From assembly GCA_023078685.1 (NCBI GenBank), contig JALGAS010000003.1, forward strand, positions 2,294,001 to 2,358,000: a DNA stretch of 64,000 bases, given 5' to 3'. Position numbers and translations under genes: made by a program. Source of the stretch: Neopestalotiopsis rosae. Lineage: Eukaryota > Ascomycota > Sordariomycetes > Amphisphaeriales > Sporocadaceae. Each line of letters begins with the position of its first letter. Within the stretch, counting starts at the first letter, position 1. The notes below the pieces were generated by a model, which made no database searches, was not told the origin of the DNA, and saw only the letters and a program-made list of their open reading frames with translations. Of the stretch, positions 31,908 to 43,031 are shown piece by piece.

Positions 31908-33655
31908 TTTGGGTATATTTGAACCGTGGTATAGTAAATGAAATATGCAAGTAAGACACCAAAAATAGTTTCCCCAATGTGACGACGATTAGTTGCAAAA
32001 GACGGCCGGCGTCGACAAAATAGAAGTTTAGGAAAGAAGTCTGAACGACAGTAATGCTTCGATCAACGAAGCGGATTATTGAAAGAGGCAACCTCTTGAT
32101 GGGTTGGAAAGAAGAGGATAGCGAGATCATCGGCAACGCGGGCATAGAAGGACGTGCCAACAGTTTTATCAACCACGCCTCGTGAGAAAGTCGAGCGGTT
32201 AGTCAGGGCGGGGACTCGTGTCACTGCGGGTTCCTGAGCGCTTCGACGGAGTTATTCGCTTGCTTCGACATACGGGGAGCCACCTGGACTTGCATAGTCG
32301 TGCAGGGCCTACCCGCAGATTCACGCAGATTCGACCATAGGCACGAGGGAGCGAACCCATTTTGGGCACGAAGCGTGCAGGCCTGGGGGGTATTCCCTGG
32401 GCAAATTAGTCGCTATGGTGCCAGTCGACGTCAAGGAGCAAGGTTGCTCTGAGTTCTGCGAGTGTGCTTTTGCAGCAGCAGTCCAATCACCAGCATGCAA
32501 GTGCCAGCTTCTTCGTGGGTTAATTTTAGAAGAGATGGTGTGGACAGCCAATAAAGTGACAGGCGCGCGCATATGGAGGATGGGCAAGGTTGGTGATTGG
32601 CAGAAGTGGTGCAGATTTGCAGGCCAATAGTCGTAGCCCATGTTTTTTCTCGGCGCTTAAATGCCCAGCCTGCATCTATTGGACCTTTGCTTCCCATGCT
32701 GAGATGGCACTATCATGCGACCTAGTCGTATATAGTCGTCGTCAGATACATACGATCTTTGTAGATAAATCGTTCGAATATTTGATATATTGCCGCCTGG
32801 TTGGCAAATCTCAAGAATTTGAGCCTCCGGCAAGTTTGCCGAGCCCGTGTGCCATGGGCCATGGCCGGGAGAGGCTCTTCTTTCTTGCCATTACTAGTCG
32901 ACCAGGTTTCTGGAAGTGGAGTACCTGGTAGAGCGACTTGTCAACTCAATCCTGAAAATATAGCGTGTGTTGATATTCGTGAATATCAATGCTCTCGCGT
33001 TCCTGTGATGCTGGTAGGGAAGCATAAGCAATCAAGGGCCACGAGCTGCCATATTCGTATAATGTGTCGTAGCCGTTGGTGTTGGTACGTGTTCTTGGAG
33101 TTCTGCATCTCCGAAGTTTCGACTCTTTCTTTTTTAAGCAAACATTCATATGAAAGTGAACCAGTATCATTGAACAAATGACGTCGCGGGGGCCATGCTG
33201 CGTATGTGTTGGAAGTAATTATTTGCAAAGGTAGGATGGTGATTGGAGTTACTGGAGAGCAACACAGACGATGGCTGGTGGGGGCGAGCTCACATTTACG
33301 GTGGGGCAACGGCAGGATCGCCCTAAAATAAATATGGGGCCGGGGATCTCCTGCACGACGGACGGGGAACCGCTCAGCCGGAACTTTCATGTTGTTTCCT
33401 TCTTAGTATCCCGGTAACTCATCGCTGCTTGTTACTCGCATAGCAACGTATTTGCAGACACCAAGAGATTACTCATTTTGCTTGTTCTCTTGGAGGCATC
33501 ATTTAATTGCGAATCATTGTTCTTTCCTTCTGTCTTCAGAGTCCAAACAAAATTGATTGCCGGCAATCGTGTTTACGTTCCAGGCTCCCGCGCATACTCA
33601 CCCTGCCGCTTACACGCGCATATAAAAGCACGCCGATGGACGCAAAAAGACGAAG
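31908..33655. other. Divergent intergenic region
   Basis: 1.75 kb between the methyltransferase (-) and the gene at 33656 (+). No supportable gene. It contains a direct repeat CGCAGATTC (32314-32322, 32324-32332; 10-bp period) and a TATAAAAG at 33621-33628 close to the downstream start codon. Confidence 0.5.
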
Positions 33656-33686
33656 ATGGCTCGCCCGGAGGACGTGGAGATCTTGA
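33636..33686 (+). other. Overlapping upstream ORF
   Basis: An ATG at 33636 opens a 16-codon frame (MDAKRRRWLARRTWRS) that overlaps the main start at 33656 in a different frame. A TATAAAAG box lies only 8 bp before it. If transcripts begin upstream of 33636 the uORF would reduce translation of the main frame; if they begin just after it the main gene has an almost absent leader. Confidence 0.35.
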
Positions 33687-35077
33687 TACATATTGCCGCG
33701 CCAAGCAGGACTTCTGATGACGCCAGATATCGCGAGTTGGCGGCAGCTTACCTAGCCTTCCAACCCCGTCAGCGAGCAGATCTTCCAGAAACGACATCAG
33801 CTCCAACTCATATCCCATCTAAAGAGGCAGAGATTGACGAAATTTCTCGGGCACACAATTCTGGAGACATTTTGTCATGTCCAGAATCTCCCATAGCCTC
33901 GTTCCGAAGTGTTCTTGACAACGCGAATTCTCCAGGACGATTCAAAAAGCCAGGGATACAGCCACCAATATCTCGGCTGGCGGGAAGTCAAAATAGTACA
34001 CACGAAACATCATCATGGGAAACACCACCTAGTGTAGTGCAAGATTCGGTGCCAGAGAATGATGCCACGACGGCTTTGTTGACCACTCCGACTCGGGTAT
34101 TGGAGCACTACCTCCAACACTTTGCTACTCCATCCCAAGCCTCAAGGGCTGCAGTTTCCCATCGCCAAGATGTCGCGGAAATCAATGCGAGCAGCTCATT
34201 CATGAGCGCTCACGAGAAACTAGGATCAAGTTGCGAGAGAAGCGACCAATCCATCATCCCATGTACGCCTACAAACCGCCCACGGCAACAGGCGCCTTTC
34301 AAAAAACGTTCTATTGGGCAGAGTCTACAGGAAGGTACACACCATAATACCCCATCGCACCAATTCCCCTCTCCCAGGCAATGCCAAGAGGATGAAGAAG
34401 ATATAATAGAAGACACTTTTATGGTGACCGAACCAGCAACACCGCAAGCAGCAAGAGCAGACTCGGAGCCACCACCGAGCAAACGTGTCCGCCGTGACAA
34501 GTCAGACGCGAGCCCGGGCGCACTGCTCAGGACATCTAGTGACATTGGACTGCACAATGCGCCGACAAGCTCGACAAGATCAATCACATTTCTGTCGAAA
34601 AATGGTTATGGGTACGATAGCCTCACGGTCGAAGCGCCAGAGCCTTCCGTGGGGAATGATACCCTCGCTCCAGAAGACCTAATTACATCAGACCTGGCCA
34701 AGCTTGCAAAACAGCTAAAGATACCCAAACGATACCGGCCGGAAGTGAGCACCAGAGAGCTCCGGCCATTTGAGCGCGGCTACTGGTTAATCGACTGTAG
34801 CGACTGGCCCCAGGACCTCAAGACCGAAGTATGGGTTTTTCTAGCCAATTTTATTGGGACTGGCGTAGCTGGCTGGGGTGTCTCATGCCATCGAGACAAA
34901 GACTTTACGTCTCTGAGGCTGTACTGCTGGGGACTTCTGGTAGCGCATATCTACTTGTTGGCCTACCTGGCAAGCCGCAGGAGAGTGTGCTTTAGCACGG
35001 CGACTTGGGTCGATGCCGGTGGCGACACTGTCGTCAAAATGCCAAAGAAGGAAGGAGTTTGGGTACGACTTCCTTGA
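33656..35077 (+). CDS. Uncharacterised fungal protein, 473 residues
   Basis: A single exon. I do not recognise a named family. Residues 1-40 form a folded-looking charged N-terminal block (ARPEDVEILIHIAAPSRTSD). A long disordered Ser/Thr/Pro-rich middle follows, with a basic patch (PPSKRVRRDKSDA) that could act as a nuclear localisation signal. The C-terminal 100 residues form a compact conserved-looking domain rich in Trp and aromatics (RPFERGYWLIDCSDWPQDLK, VAGWGVSCHRD, LRLYCWGLLVAHIYLLAYL). The Trp/Tyr pattern is that of a small alpha-beta fold rather than a membrane segment, although YCWGLLVAHIYLLAYL is hydrophobic. A nuclear protein is a guess. Confidence 0.8.
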   Translation: MARPEDVEILIHIAAPSRTSDDARYRELAAAYLAFQPRQRADLPETTSAPTHIPSKEAEIDEISRAHNSGDILSCPESPIASFRSVLDNANSPGRFKKPGIQPPISRLAGSQNSTHETSSWETPPSVVQDSVPENDATTALLTTPTRVLEHYLQHFATPSQASRAAVSHRQDVAEINASSSFMSAHEKLGSSCERSDQSIIPCTPTNRPRQQAPFKKRSIGQSLQEGTHHNTPSHQFPSPRQCQEDEEDIIEDTFMVTEPATPQAARADSEPPPSKRVRRDKSDASPGALLRTSSDIGLHNAPTSSTRSITFLSKNGYGYDSLTVEAPEPSVGNDTLAPEDLITSDLAKLAKQLKIPKRYRPEVSTRELRPFERGYWLIDCSDWPQDLKTEVWVFLANFIGTGVAGWGVSCHRDKDFTSLRLYCWGLLVAHIYLLAYLASRRRVCFSTATWVDAGGDTVVKMPKKEGVWVRLP

Positions 35078-35774
35078 ACTCGGTAATTCTTCGTGATGAT
35101 TCTGATTTATTTTGGAGTTTTACCCGAGGAGTGATTTTGTATATAGTCTTGGCTCGATCGATCTTGCTCTCTGCATAGGCTGTTCAGATTAGATGATCAT
35201 AAGCATAATGGGTTGCTGTTGAAATGAGACAGGCTCAGGCTGGAACTTGATGTTTGCTGAAATACGTCCTAAGCACTTATTTCTGTCTACAAGGGGAAAA
35301 AAAAGTCTTTTTGCTGTGCATACCATCTTCTAATCTGCCACAAAAGTTGCGACTTCATACGACAGCTGGCATTCAGCATGCGCGACAAGCTCTTCTGACG
35401 GAGTGGCCCTCAAAATTGCAATCGCAATGAAGGTTGGAGTCCACAGCGACGAAGGCAATGTAATGGATAGCACAAGGGGTCAACTCCAGCATGCGCAGTA
35501 CATATGTGTAGTATGAGGTTTTTATATTTCGGAGAACCCTCTTAGTGTGAATACGAATCCAAGGAAAGCCCTGCTACCGACTAAAATACATGGGAATCTC
35601 CATATTGTGTACATCACGGTACAACCAGCAACTATACATCAATGACGGCTCGAGCTCGTCAATTGAACCACTGTCTTCTAAGAAAATGAGAAGGATACTT
35701 TTTATTCGTATCAAATTGTGTCTGTAGTGGAGCATGATTATCGGGTCATGTCGCCTCTAAATCTTGGATCATAA
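35078..35774. other. Convergent 3' intergenic region
   Basis: It lies between the 473-residue protein and the HMG-box gene stop. No gene, RNA or repeat is supportable. Confidence 0.5.
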
Positions 35775-36796
35775 TCATTCGCTGATAGCAGACTGCTCTC
35801 TGGAGCGTCGAGCCTGGTCAGCGTGATAAAGCTCGATGTATGGCTGCACCATGTTAGTCATGTTTCCAATTTGTAGGTTCAATAGGGTGAGACTTACGGT
35901 CTTATCGGACTCTGACATGTTCTTCCACTCTTCTGAGACGATCTTGAGAACTTCCGGCGCACTCCTGTTCTCGAAGTCTCCAGATGCCCATCTTGCCTTT
36001 GTGAAGTAGGCGAATGGACCTCTTGTTCCCATCGGCCGACGATCGTCCTTGAGGAGGTGCAGGACCTTCTTGGGGAAGTCGTATTTCCTCTTCAGCAGCT
36101 GACGGGCCCTGTTGGCCTTTTGGATCTCTTCAACAGGGTATGATTCGACCCAAGCCTTGTACTTAGCCTCATTCTGAAGCTTGTTCTCTTCGGCAGTACG
36201 CTTCAGACGCTGCATAGAGAATTTGAATCAGTTGAATGCCATCACTAATACGCACGATTTCAACTTACTGCAAGCTCAGACGACGAAATAGACTTCCACT
36301 GCTGAGTCGTCTCTGTAAAAGCTGCTTGGGTGGCCGCAATATCCCGAGAGGTGCCCTTGAGCTGTTCCGAAATATACAGAATGTAGGCAACGGCGGGTAG
36401 CTTGTCCTTGGCCTTGGGCTCCACAGCGTACAAAGAGGTCTTCTTGAGCTCCTTGATCTCCAGCTTCTCCTGCCTCTCCGGGCTCAAGGGCTTCTTGACC
36501 TTGCGAGCTACAGGCTTCTTCACAACCTTCTTCACCTTCTTCTTGGGCTTGGGTTTGGCCGCAGCCTTGGCCTTGGTTGTTGTCTTCTTGGTGGCCTTCT
36601 TGGCGGGCTTCTTGGAGGTCTCCGTCTTTGTCGCAAAAGATCTCAGAGCGCCAGACCTTGACAGGTCTGAGACAGAGACTGAGAGACCGCGCTGAGTGAG
36701 AGCGGCGCGCGACACCAGTCTCGAGACGACAGATGACGTAGCAATGGTGCGCAAAGGCAGGCGCTGCACCGCAGCGCGTCCAAAGGTCGTCAACAT
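35775..36796 (-). CDS. Mitochondrial HMG-box DNA-packaging protein (Abf2/TFAM type)
   Basis: Exons 36796-36269, 36209-35898 and 35843-35775 give 302 residues; both introns are phase 0 with GTAAGT donors. These proteins compact mitochondrial DNA into nucleoids. Seen: a presequence (MLTTFGRAAVQRLPLRTIAT) rich in Arg with no acidic residues; a very basic Lys/Ala/Pro linker (KPAKKATKKTTTKAKAAAKP) reminiscent of histone H1 tails; a divergent first HMG box (LPAVAYILYISEQLKGT to about residue 200); and a clearer second box (GPFAYFTKARWASGDF, SEEWKNMSESDKTQPYIEL). The H1-like linker between presequence and boxes is more extensive than in yeast Abf2. Confidence 0.88.
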
Positions 36797-37713
36797 GATG
36801 GCTGGGCGTCAGGACTCGGTCGGATCGTGCAATTGGCCGCGGCGAAATCTGTCGCCAGGTTCGAGTTCGCCAATGCGAACGAGACGACTCGGAGTATTTC
36901 TTTTCGGGCTTTTTGATGGTGGGTCTCGCGAGTCTGGAAGCGCTGTAACAAAGTAGCTGGAGAGTGCTATAATAAGTAATGCCAGCCACCGAGGTCCTGT
37001 TTTAGCTCCCCATCGTCGCGTGTGCGCTGCTGCTGGCTATCAGGTCAGGGCGATCAACGCATTGAGAGCTTGTGCCACAGTATCCGGCAATTTCCCCAAC
37101 TTTTTACGTCAAAAAGAGCTTAGTTCGAGCTTCTTGTCGTGCAAGATAGGCAAGCGAGAGGGGCGTCCCCTCGCACCAGCCACAGGCAAGCACCACTGGC
37201 TCGACCGACACTTTAGTTCTGCTTGGAGCTTAGACAACCTGGGCGTGCTGGGCTCTGCTGGGCTCGCTGGGGTCATGACGGCGGCCCCACTTAGTCTTTC
37301 CTTGCCTGGGGGTTTTGGATTTGGTTTTGCAGACGCTACTCAGCTACTTTATTCATGACTTCTTCTGTTTTACTATTCTCTCGAGAACACCGTCACCATT
37401 TACTTGGTAGCGATAAAGACAGAGATACCATCTTTGATGCGATTCTAAGAAGCTTCGGTCTTCGCGAGGAGGTAATTTGAATTCTTCCAGTTAACCCCAC
37501 TCACTGGCTCACGCTCCAGGAAGGAAGGCAGCCACTCGCAGGCGACAAGCCAAGGACCTTCAACTTGACTGGTTTACCCAGGTCCTCTCAACGACCTGCG
37601 ACGTCAATATACCCATTGTGCCCGTGGATCGTCTACCGGGCGCATTTCTGGGATAACCATTACTTGTACGAGCGTGCTACTGTAGTGTTGCCGAAGCTGC
37701 TACCACGCGTAAC
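36797..37713. other. Divergent intergenic region, HMG-box gene / PRP5
   Basis: No supportable gene. It contains a short imperfect tandem repeat of GCTGGGCTC (37247-37255, 37257-37265, 37266-37274). It presumably holds both promoters. Confidence 0.5.
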
Positions 37714-40700
37714 ATGGCTCGGCTCAGGGACTCACGCTCACCAAGCCCTGCAGGAAGCTCAAGAAGATACCGTCGCGATGATGACAGACGACGTGACCGG
37801 GACCGCGATCGGGATCGCCGCCGCCGCTCGCGGACGCCACAGCGGCCCCGCGATGATTATCGCCGACGGGATCGTTCCCTAGACCGGAACGACGACTACC
37901 ACAGAGATGGACGAGATCGGAGACGCTCTCGTGATCGCTATAATGATGGTGGTAGAGACAGGGATCGGGACTGGGACAGAGATAAGGGTCGCCGCGACCG
38001 CGATGATAGACGTAAAAGGGATGACTCCCGCGATCGCGCAAGAAGTCGACGAGAAGGCACCACAGACTCCCATCGCTCTGGACCTACCGATTCTCGCACA
38101 AGGCCGGCCACAGAGGTATGTTCACCCTTCCATTCTAGGAAAACAGATATTCACGCTTCCCGACTACAGTCTACAGATAGCAAGTCGAAATCAAACGCCG
38201 CTCCTCCAGCAGCACAGACAGATGCCGACAAGAAAGCCGAACGCCTTGCCAAACTGGCAGCATGGAAAAAGAAGCAGGAGCTGGAGAAGGAGAAGGCCAA
38301 GGAGGCCACTCCGGGAGCGACGAGAAAACTTCTTGCTGAGATGGACCAAAAGGCTAACGGCAGTTCTGCTGCGACCCCATCAGTAGCGTCTCCTACATCT
38401 GCTGTAGCATCGCCAGCTGCGAGCACTTCATTCCCGTCACCCGCGACCCCTTATTCCGGGAAATTTGACCCGAAAGAAATTGCAAAGAAATCGGCTCGTG
38501 TACACGAATCAAGTGCTGCTCCCAAATTGGGCTCTATCGGCGTACAGCTTCCCCCTCCAAAGCCAGCCCCTCCAGTTAGCGAATTGCCCAAGGCCTCTGC
38601 GCTACCGAAAGCCAAAACCAGTGGCTTTGGGTTTCACAAGCAGAATGCAGATACCGACAAGATCCCACAAAAACGAAAACTGATTCTTGATGAGGAGGAG
38701 GCATCCGACAGAAAGCTCGCTAAGCTCCCTTCTCTACCTCTTGCTGACGTTGATGACACTCCATACGAAGTCCAAGATGACGACGAGGAGGACGCTGACA
38801 ACTTTGCTGGCGATGAGGAGGAGGAAGCCGCGGCAGCACGAGCCGCACAAGAACGGCGAGAAGAACGGATGGCTCAGGAAACTGCCCAACAAAATGGTGC
38901 AATGGATATCGATGAACCAAAAGCAGAAGTCGAAGCGGCCACTGCATCCGCTGAGGCTGACGGTCAAGCGATGGAGGTTGACGAAGAGGAGGAAGAGGAC
39001 CCGTTAGATGCCTTCATGAACGACTTGGAGTCCAAGCCAGCAGCCCCAGCTTCGAGACCTGCGAAAGTCAATGGCGCGAGCCAGCAAAAGGCCGAGCCAG
39101 AGCCGGAAGCATTCTTCAGTGGCGACGACGACTATGATTATGCCAAAAACGAGGATGAGCCTGGCGCATTTTTGGAAAAGGTTAACAAGGCTCGCAAGAA
39201 GAAGGATATCCCGACCATCGACTACAGCAAACTTGATTTGGCGCCACTCAGAAAGAATTTCTGGGTTGAACCAGCCGAATTGTCTGAGATGACTGAGGCG
39301 GAATTGACAGATCTGAGACTCGAACTCGACGGCATCAAGGTATCTGGCAAGAACGTGCCCAAGCCGGTGCAGAAATGGTCGCAGTGTGCCCTGTCGCGAA
39401 GGACATTGGATATCATTGACAGTCTCGGCTTCGACAAGCCAACACCTATCCAGATGCAAGCCTTTCCAGCCATCATGTCTGGCCGCGACATCATTGGTAT
39501 TGCTAAGACTGGCTCGGGCAAAACTCTGGCCTTCCTGCTACCAATGTTCCGGCACATTAAAGATCAAGAGCCTTTGAGGGAGAATGATGGTCCAATCGGA
39601 CTGATCATGACTCCGACCAGAGAGCTTGCAACCCAGATTCATCGTGATTGCAAGCCTTTCCTGAAGTCAATGGGATTAAGGGCTGTTTGTGCCTATGGCG
39701 GTGCACCAATCAAGGACCACATTGCCGAGCTCAAACGAGGCGCAGAGATCGTAGTCTGTACTCCAGGACGTATGATCGACCTACTCGCCGCGAACCAGGG
39801 TCGGGTCACGAATTTGAAGCGTGTCACGTATGTGGTACTTGACGAAGCAGATCGTATGTTTGATATGGGATTTGAGCCACAGGTTATGAAGATTCTTAAC
39901 AATATGCGAACGGACCGTCAGAACATTCTTTTCTCTGCTACAATGCCTCGAATCATGGATGCATTGGCGAAGAAAATTCTGAAGGATCCTGTCGAAATTA
40001 CCGTGGGCGGCAAGAGCGTCGTTGCCCCCGAAATTACACAAATTGTGGAGGTCAGGGAGGAGGACAAGAAATTCTTCAGACTACTCGAGTTGCTGGGCGA
40101 GCTCTACGACAAGGACGAGGATGCTCGAAGTCTGATCTTCGTTGAGCGCCAAGAAAAGGCCGACAAGCTATTGAAAGAGTTACTGCAAAAGGGATATCCG
40201 TGCATGTCAATTCATGGTGGTAAAGATCAGGTCGATCGAGATTCCACGATTTCGGATTTCAAGGCTGGCGTCGTTCCCATCATGATTGCAACCTCGGTTG
40301 CTGCTCGAGGTCTGGACGTCAAGCAGCTGAAGCTCGTTGTCAACTACGACGCACCGAACCACTTGGAGGACTATGTCCATCGTGCTGGCCGCACCGGTCG
40401 TGCCGGCAACAAGGGAACTGCTGTGACCTTTGTCACTAGCGAACAAGAGAACAGTGCCTACTGCATTGCGAAAGCCCTAGAGCAGAGTGGGCAGCCAACT
40501 CCCGAGTCCATCACAGTGATGCAAAAGGCCTTCCAGGAGAAGTTGAAAGCCGGCAAAGCTCGAGACTCGTCTGGATTTGGCGGCAAAGGTTTGGACAAAC
40601 TGGATCAGGAACGAGAAGCGGCCCGTCTACGCGAACGAAAGAGTCATCGGACTGAGGGTGATGAGGAGGAAGAAAATGAGGAGGATAAGGCAAAGGAAGA

Positions 40701-41265
40701 CAAGAAGGCCGATAAAGCACTTTCAGCCATTCAAGCGGCAGCTTCCGCAGTCTCGTCGCGTGATGCTGCGCCAGCCAAGCAGCCCGATCTGGAGCCGAAA
40801 TTCACCATTCACAAGCGAGAAGATCCACCGCCAAGCTCGGCCAACAACCCCTTGGACAAGGTCTCCTCAGCTCGTGATGCCATCAATGCCCGTCTTGGTA
40901 AATCTGGACAGCTTCGACCTGGACAGCCCATCGATAACAAGGGGCCAGACGCCGGAGCCTTCCATGCGACGCTGGAAATCAACGACTTCCCGCAGAAAGC
41001 TCGTTGGGCCGTCACGAACCGCACAAACGTTGCCAAGATTCTTGAAGCAACGGGTGTTTCCATCACCACCAAGGGTACCTTCTACCCTGCAGGCAAGGAG
41101 GTGCCACCAGGAGGCGAGGCGAAATTGTACATCTTGGTGGAAGGCGACACTGAAGTTGTTGTGTCGACAGCAATGACGGAGCTCACTCGCTTGTTGAAGC
41201 AAGGCACAATGGCCGCTGCCGATGCTGAAAGTCGGCAGCCCATGGGTAGATATAATGTTATCTAG
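37714..41265 (+). CDS. PRP5: DEAD-box RNA helicase PRP5, spliceosome assembly
   Basis: The open frame codes 1183 residues. A probable 54-bp intron at 38116-38169 (GTATGT donor, CTACAG acceptor) would reduce this to 1165; it is a multiple of three and has no stop, so both forms stay in frame. PRP5 remodels U2 snRNP so that it can bind the branch site. N-terminal third: Arg/Asp/Ser-rich RS-like region, then Ala/Pro/Glu-rich linkers. Helicase core: Q motif [16 protein letters not shown] near residue 570, [44 protein letters not shown], then the second domain with SIHGGKDQ and [10 protein letters not shown]. The C-terminal region ([20 protein letters not shown]...) is the KH-like end typical of PRP5/DDX46. 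A DPLDAFM-like motif ([12 protein letters not shown]), the conserved PRP5 signature, lies before the core. Confidence 0.95.
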   Translation: MARLRDSRSPSPAGSSRRYRRDDDRRRDRDRDRDRRRRSRTPQRPRDDYRRRDRSLDRNDDYHRDGRDRRRSRDRYNDGGRDRDRDWDRDKGRRDRDDRRKRDDSRDRARSRREGTTDSHRSGPTDSRTRPATEVCSPFHSRKTDIHASRLQSTDSKSKSNAAPPAAQTDADKKAERLAKLAAWKKKQELEKEKAKEATPGATRKLLAEMDQKANGSSAATPSVASPTSAVASPAASTSFPSPATPYSGKFDPKEIAKKSARVHESSAAPKLGSIGVQLPPPKPAPPVSELPKASALPKAKTSGFGFHKQNADTDKIPQKRKLILDEEEASDRKLAKLPSLPLADVDDTPYEVQDDDEEDADNFAGDEEEEAAAARAAQERREERMAQETAQQNGAMDIDEPKAEVEAATASAEADGQAMEVDEEEEEDPLDAFMNDLESKPAAPASRPAKVNGASQQKAEPEPEAFFSGDDDYDYAKNEDEPGAFLEKVNKARKKKDIPTIDYSKLDLAPLRKNFWVEPAELSEMTEAELTDLRLELDGIKVSGKNVPKPVQKWSQCALSRRTLDIIDSLGFDKPTPIQMQAFPAIMSGRDIIGIAKTGSGKTLAFLLPMFRHIKDQEPLRENDGPIGLIMTPTRELATQIHRDCKPFLKSMGLRAVCAYGGAPIKDHIAELKRGAEIVVCTPGRMIDLLAANQGRVTNLKRVTYVVLDEADRMFDMGFEPQVMKILNNMRTDRQNILFSATMPRIMDALAKKILKDPVEITVGGKSVVAPEITQIVEVREEDKKFFRLLELLGELYDKDEDARSLIFVERQEKADKLLKELLQKGYPCMSIHGGKDQVDRDSTISDFKAGVVPIMIATSVAARGLDVKQLKLVVNYDAPNHLEDYVHRAGRTGRAGNKGTAVTFVTSEQENSAYCIAKALEQSGQPTPESITVMQKAFQEKLKAGKARDSSGFGGKGLDKLDQEREAARLRERKSHRTEGDEEEENEEDKAKEDKKADKALSAIQAAASAVSSRDAAPAKQPDLEPKFTIHKREDPPPSSANNPLDKVSSARDAINARLGKSGQLRPGQPIDNKGPDAGAFHATLEINDFPQKARWAVTNRTNVAKILEATGVSITTKGTFYPAGKEVPPGGEAKLYILVEGDTEVVVSTAMTELTRLLKQGTMAAADAESRQPMGRYNVI

Positions 41266-41478
41266 TTTTTTTCGACAGCATTCGGGCCATGGTAGGAGCA
41301 TGCATGCACAGGGTTCATGTAATCCTCGGTTTAATACAGAATTAGTTGATGCAAAACTCATCATGAATCATGACTCCAGCGGCGGCACCTGATTACTGTT
41401 TCCCTACTAGTGACCGGTACGTAGCTTTAGGAAGATTGAATGAAAATTGGTATTTGTCGCAACGCTGAATGCTAGTAT

Positions 41479-41976
41479 TTAATCATAATTTCTCGCTTGG
41501 GCAGCTTCATCGGCGTCCCTAGCTCGCAACTCGTTCCGACTGGCTTCTTTCAGCGTATCCTGCCGCGTTTGCTTCTTCTGCGCCTGCAACTGTTCACTCA
41601 GCTTTCCCGAGGTCTTTTGTGATGCTTTGGCTCTTGCCTGTAGGATAATTAGTCCTAGCGTACTCTTTCACGGATCACTACATGTAGTGTAGATAATCGC
41701 TCTCTATTGTCCTCGTCACATAGTCGAAAATGAACGGGAATTACCCACCTCGGCCGCTTCTGCTGCCTTTTGCCTCGCGGTGTCCGCTGCGCTGCTATTA
41801 CCGCTACCGCCGCTGGTGTCCTGGGCTCCTGCTCCGCCGAGCGTGCGAGGTGGCCCGCCGACTGTCCGCGACTTTGGAACTGAAGCGCGCTCCGGCTGGG
41901 GCGGCGCAGAGCCGAGGACGCGGCCGGGGCTCTGAAAAGCCTCACTATCGGCTTTGCCGCAGCACACGTTTCCCAT
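41479..41976 (-). CDS. Small dually acylated membrane-anchored protein, 128 residues
   Basis: Exons 41976-41749 and 41637-41479 give 128 residues; the donor is a weak GTGGGT and the acceptor CTACAG. The protein begins MGNVCCGKADSEAFQSPGR: Gly2 for N-myristoylation, with two cysteines at 5 and 6 for palmitoylation, a strong lipid-anchor signature. A Gly/Ala/Pro/Ser-rich middle follows, then an alanine- and glutamine-rich helix (TARQKAAEAAEARAKASQKT, KLSEQLQAQKKQTRQDTLKE). I do not recognise a named family. I preferred this ATG over an in-frame one 123 bp upstream because it exposes the acylation motif. The exon join is supported because only phase 0 keeps the helix open. Confidence 0.75.
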
Positions 41977-43031
41977 TTCCCTTTTCCTGAGTTGCAATAT
42001 AGGTCTTTTGGCGATCGAGCGTGCGCAGGCAAGATTGGCGGGCGGAGCGCGCAAGAGACCTCGCCACTTGTATGACGGATGAGAAGGGCGGGCAAGCACT
42101 TGATCTTCAAATGTAGATGATGTAGGTTTGTACTAGAAGTCAGACAAGACAATCAAGGGTCCAGTTGGGAAGGAGAGCTTGTAAAAGTTCTAGTAGTGTC
42201 CCTTGGACCATGTGACAACCTAGAGAAATTGATTGAATCACGGGCGCCAAAAATAAAAAGGTTGCGACAAAGTTATGCGACAAGAGGAGTACGTAATTAA
42301 GTACGCGAATGAGTGCACCGGATCATAATGCCGCGCGCTCTTCTAGGAGGTCACGACTTTCGCTGGGTAACCAGCTGGAGGGAGCAAAAGCCAAGAGATA
42401 GCAATGCGGGGAGGGGATCAGAGCTTCAACGAACACAGCCTCCACGTAAAATGGCGGAGGTCCCAATAGTTTAGTTCTCTCATTTGCATTACACAGCTAG
42501 TAATGAAAACATTGTGCTTATTTCACCTGTCGGAAAAACAACCTATTATGGCTATTTCGAATTTGTTGCTAGTCAAGATTTGGATCATCTCACACTCTAT
42601 GCAAGAATATGAACTTCAAAGATGTTGTTCGTGCCTTTATGTCGTGAGTATCTGCGGTAAAGAATGTCCACTGAGCTATGTCTTTAGTTAGCAGCGCTGA
42701 AGTCGTGATTACTGCCGAATATAAAGGATGAGCCTTTTAAGTAGGGATCAAATTCTTCCAGAACCTGTTGAAACGTAACTATCCTTTATACTCCTTGTTT
42801 TAAAATGGATATACTGTGCCGTTGTAATTCACCAAATGCAGGTGCTGTTTATAGGTATGTCAGGTAGCAGGCGCGGGATCATTCCGCCTTACGTCGGTGG
42901 TCGGGTCGCTCCTGGTGCCTGTCGCAACCAAAGCTCTCCAAAACTTCAACACCAAAAACAGCTTTGCCAGTACGCAAGCTGTCCGGATTGCTTTCTACAC
43001 CAACCCCTCTGCCTGAACTCCCTGCGCTGCA
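41977..43031. other. Divergent intergenic region
   Basis: About 1 kb between the acylated protein (-) and the WD40-cyclophilin gene (+). No supportable gene or RNA. Confidence 0.5.
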
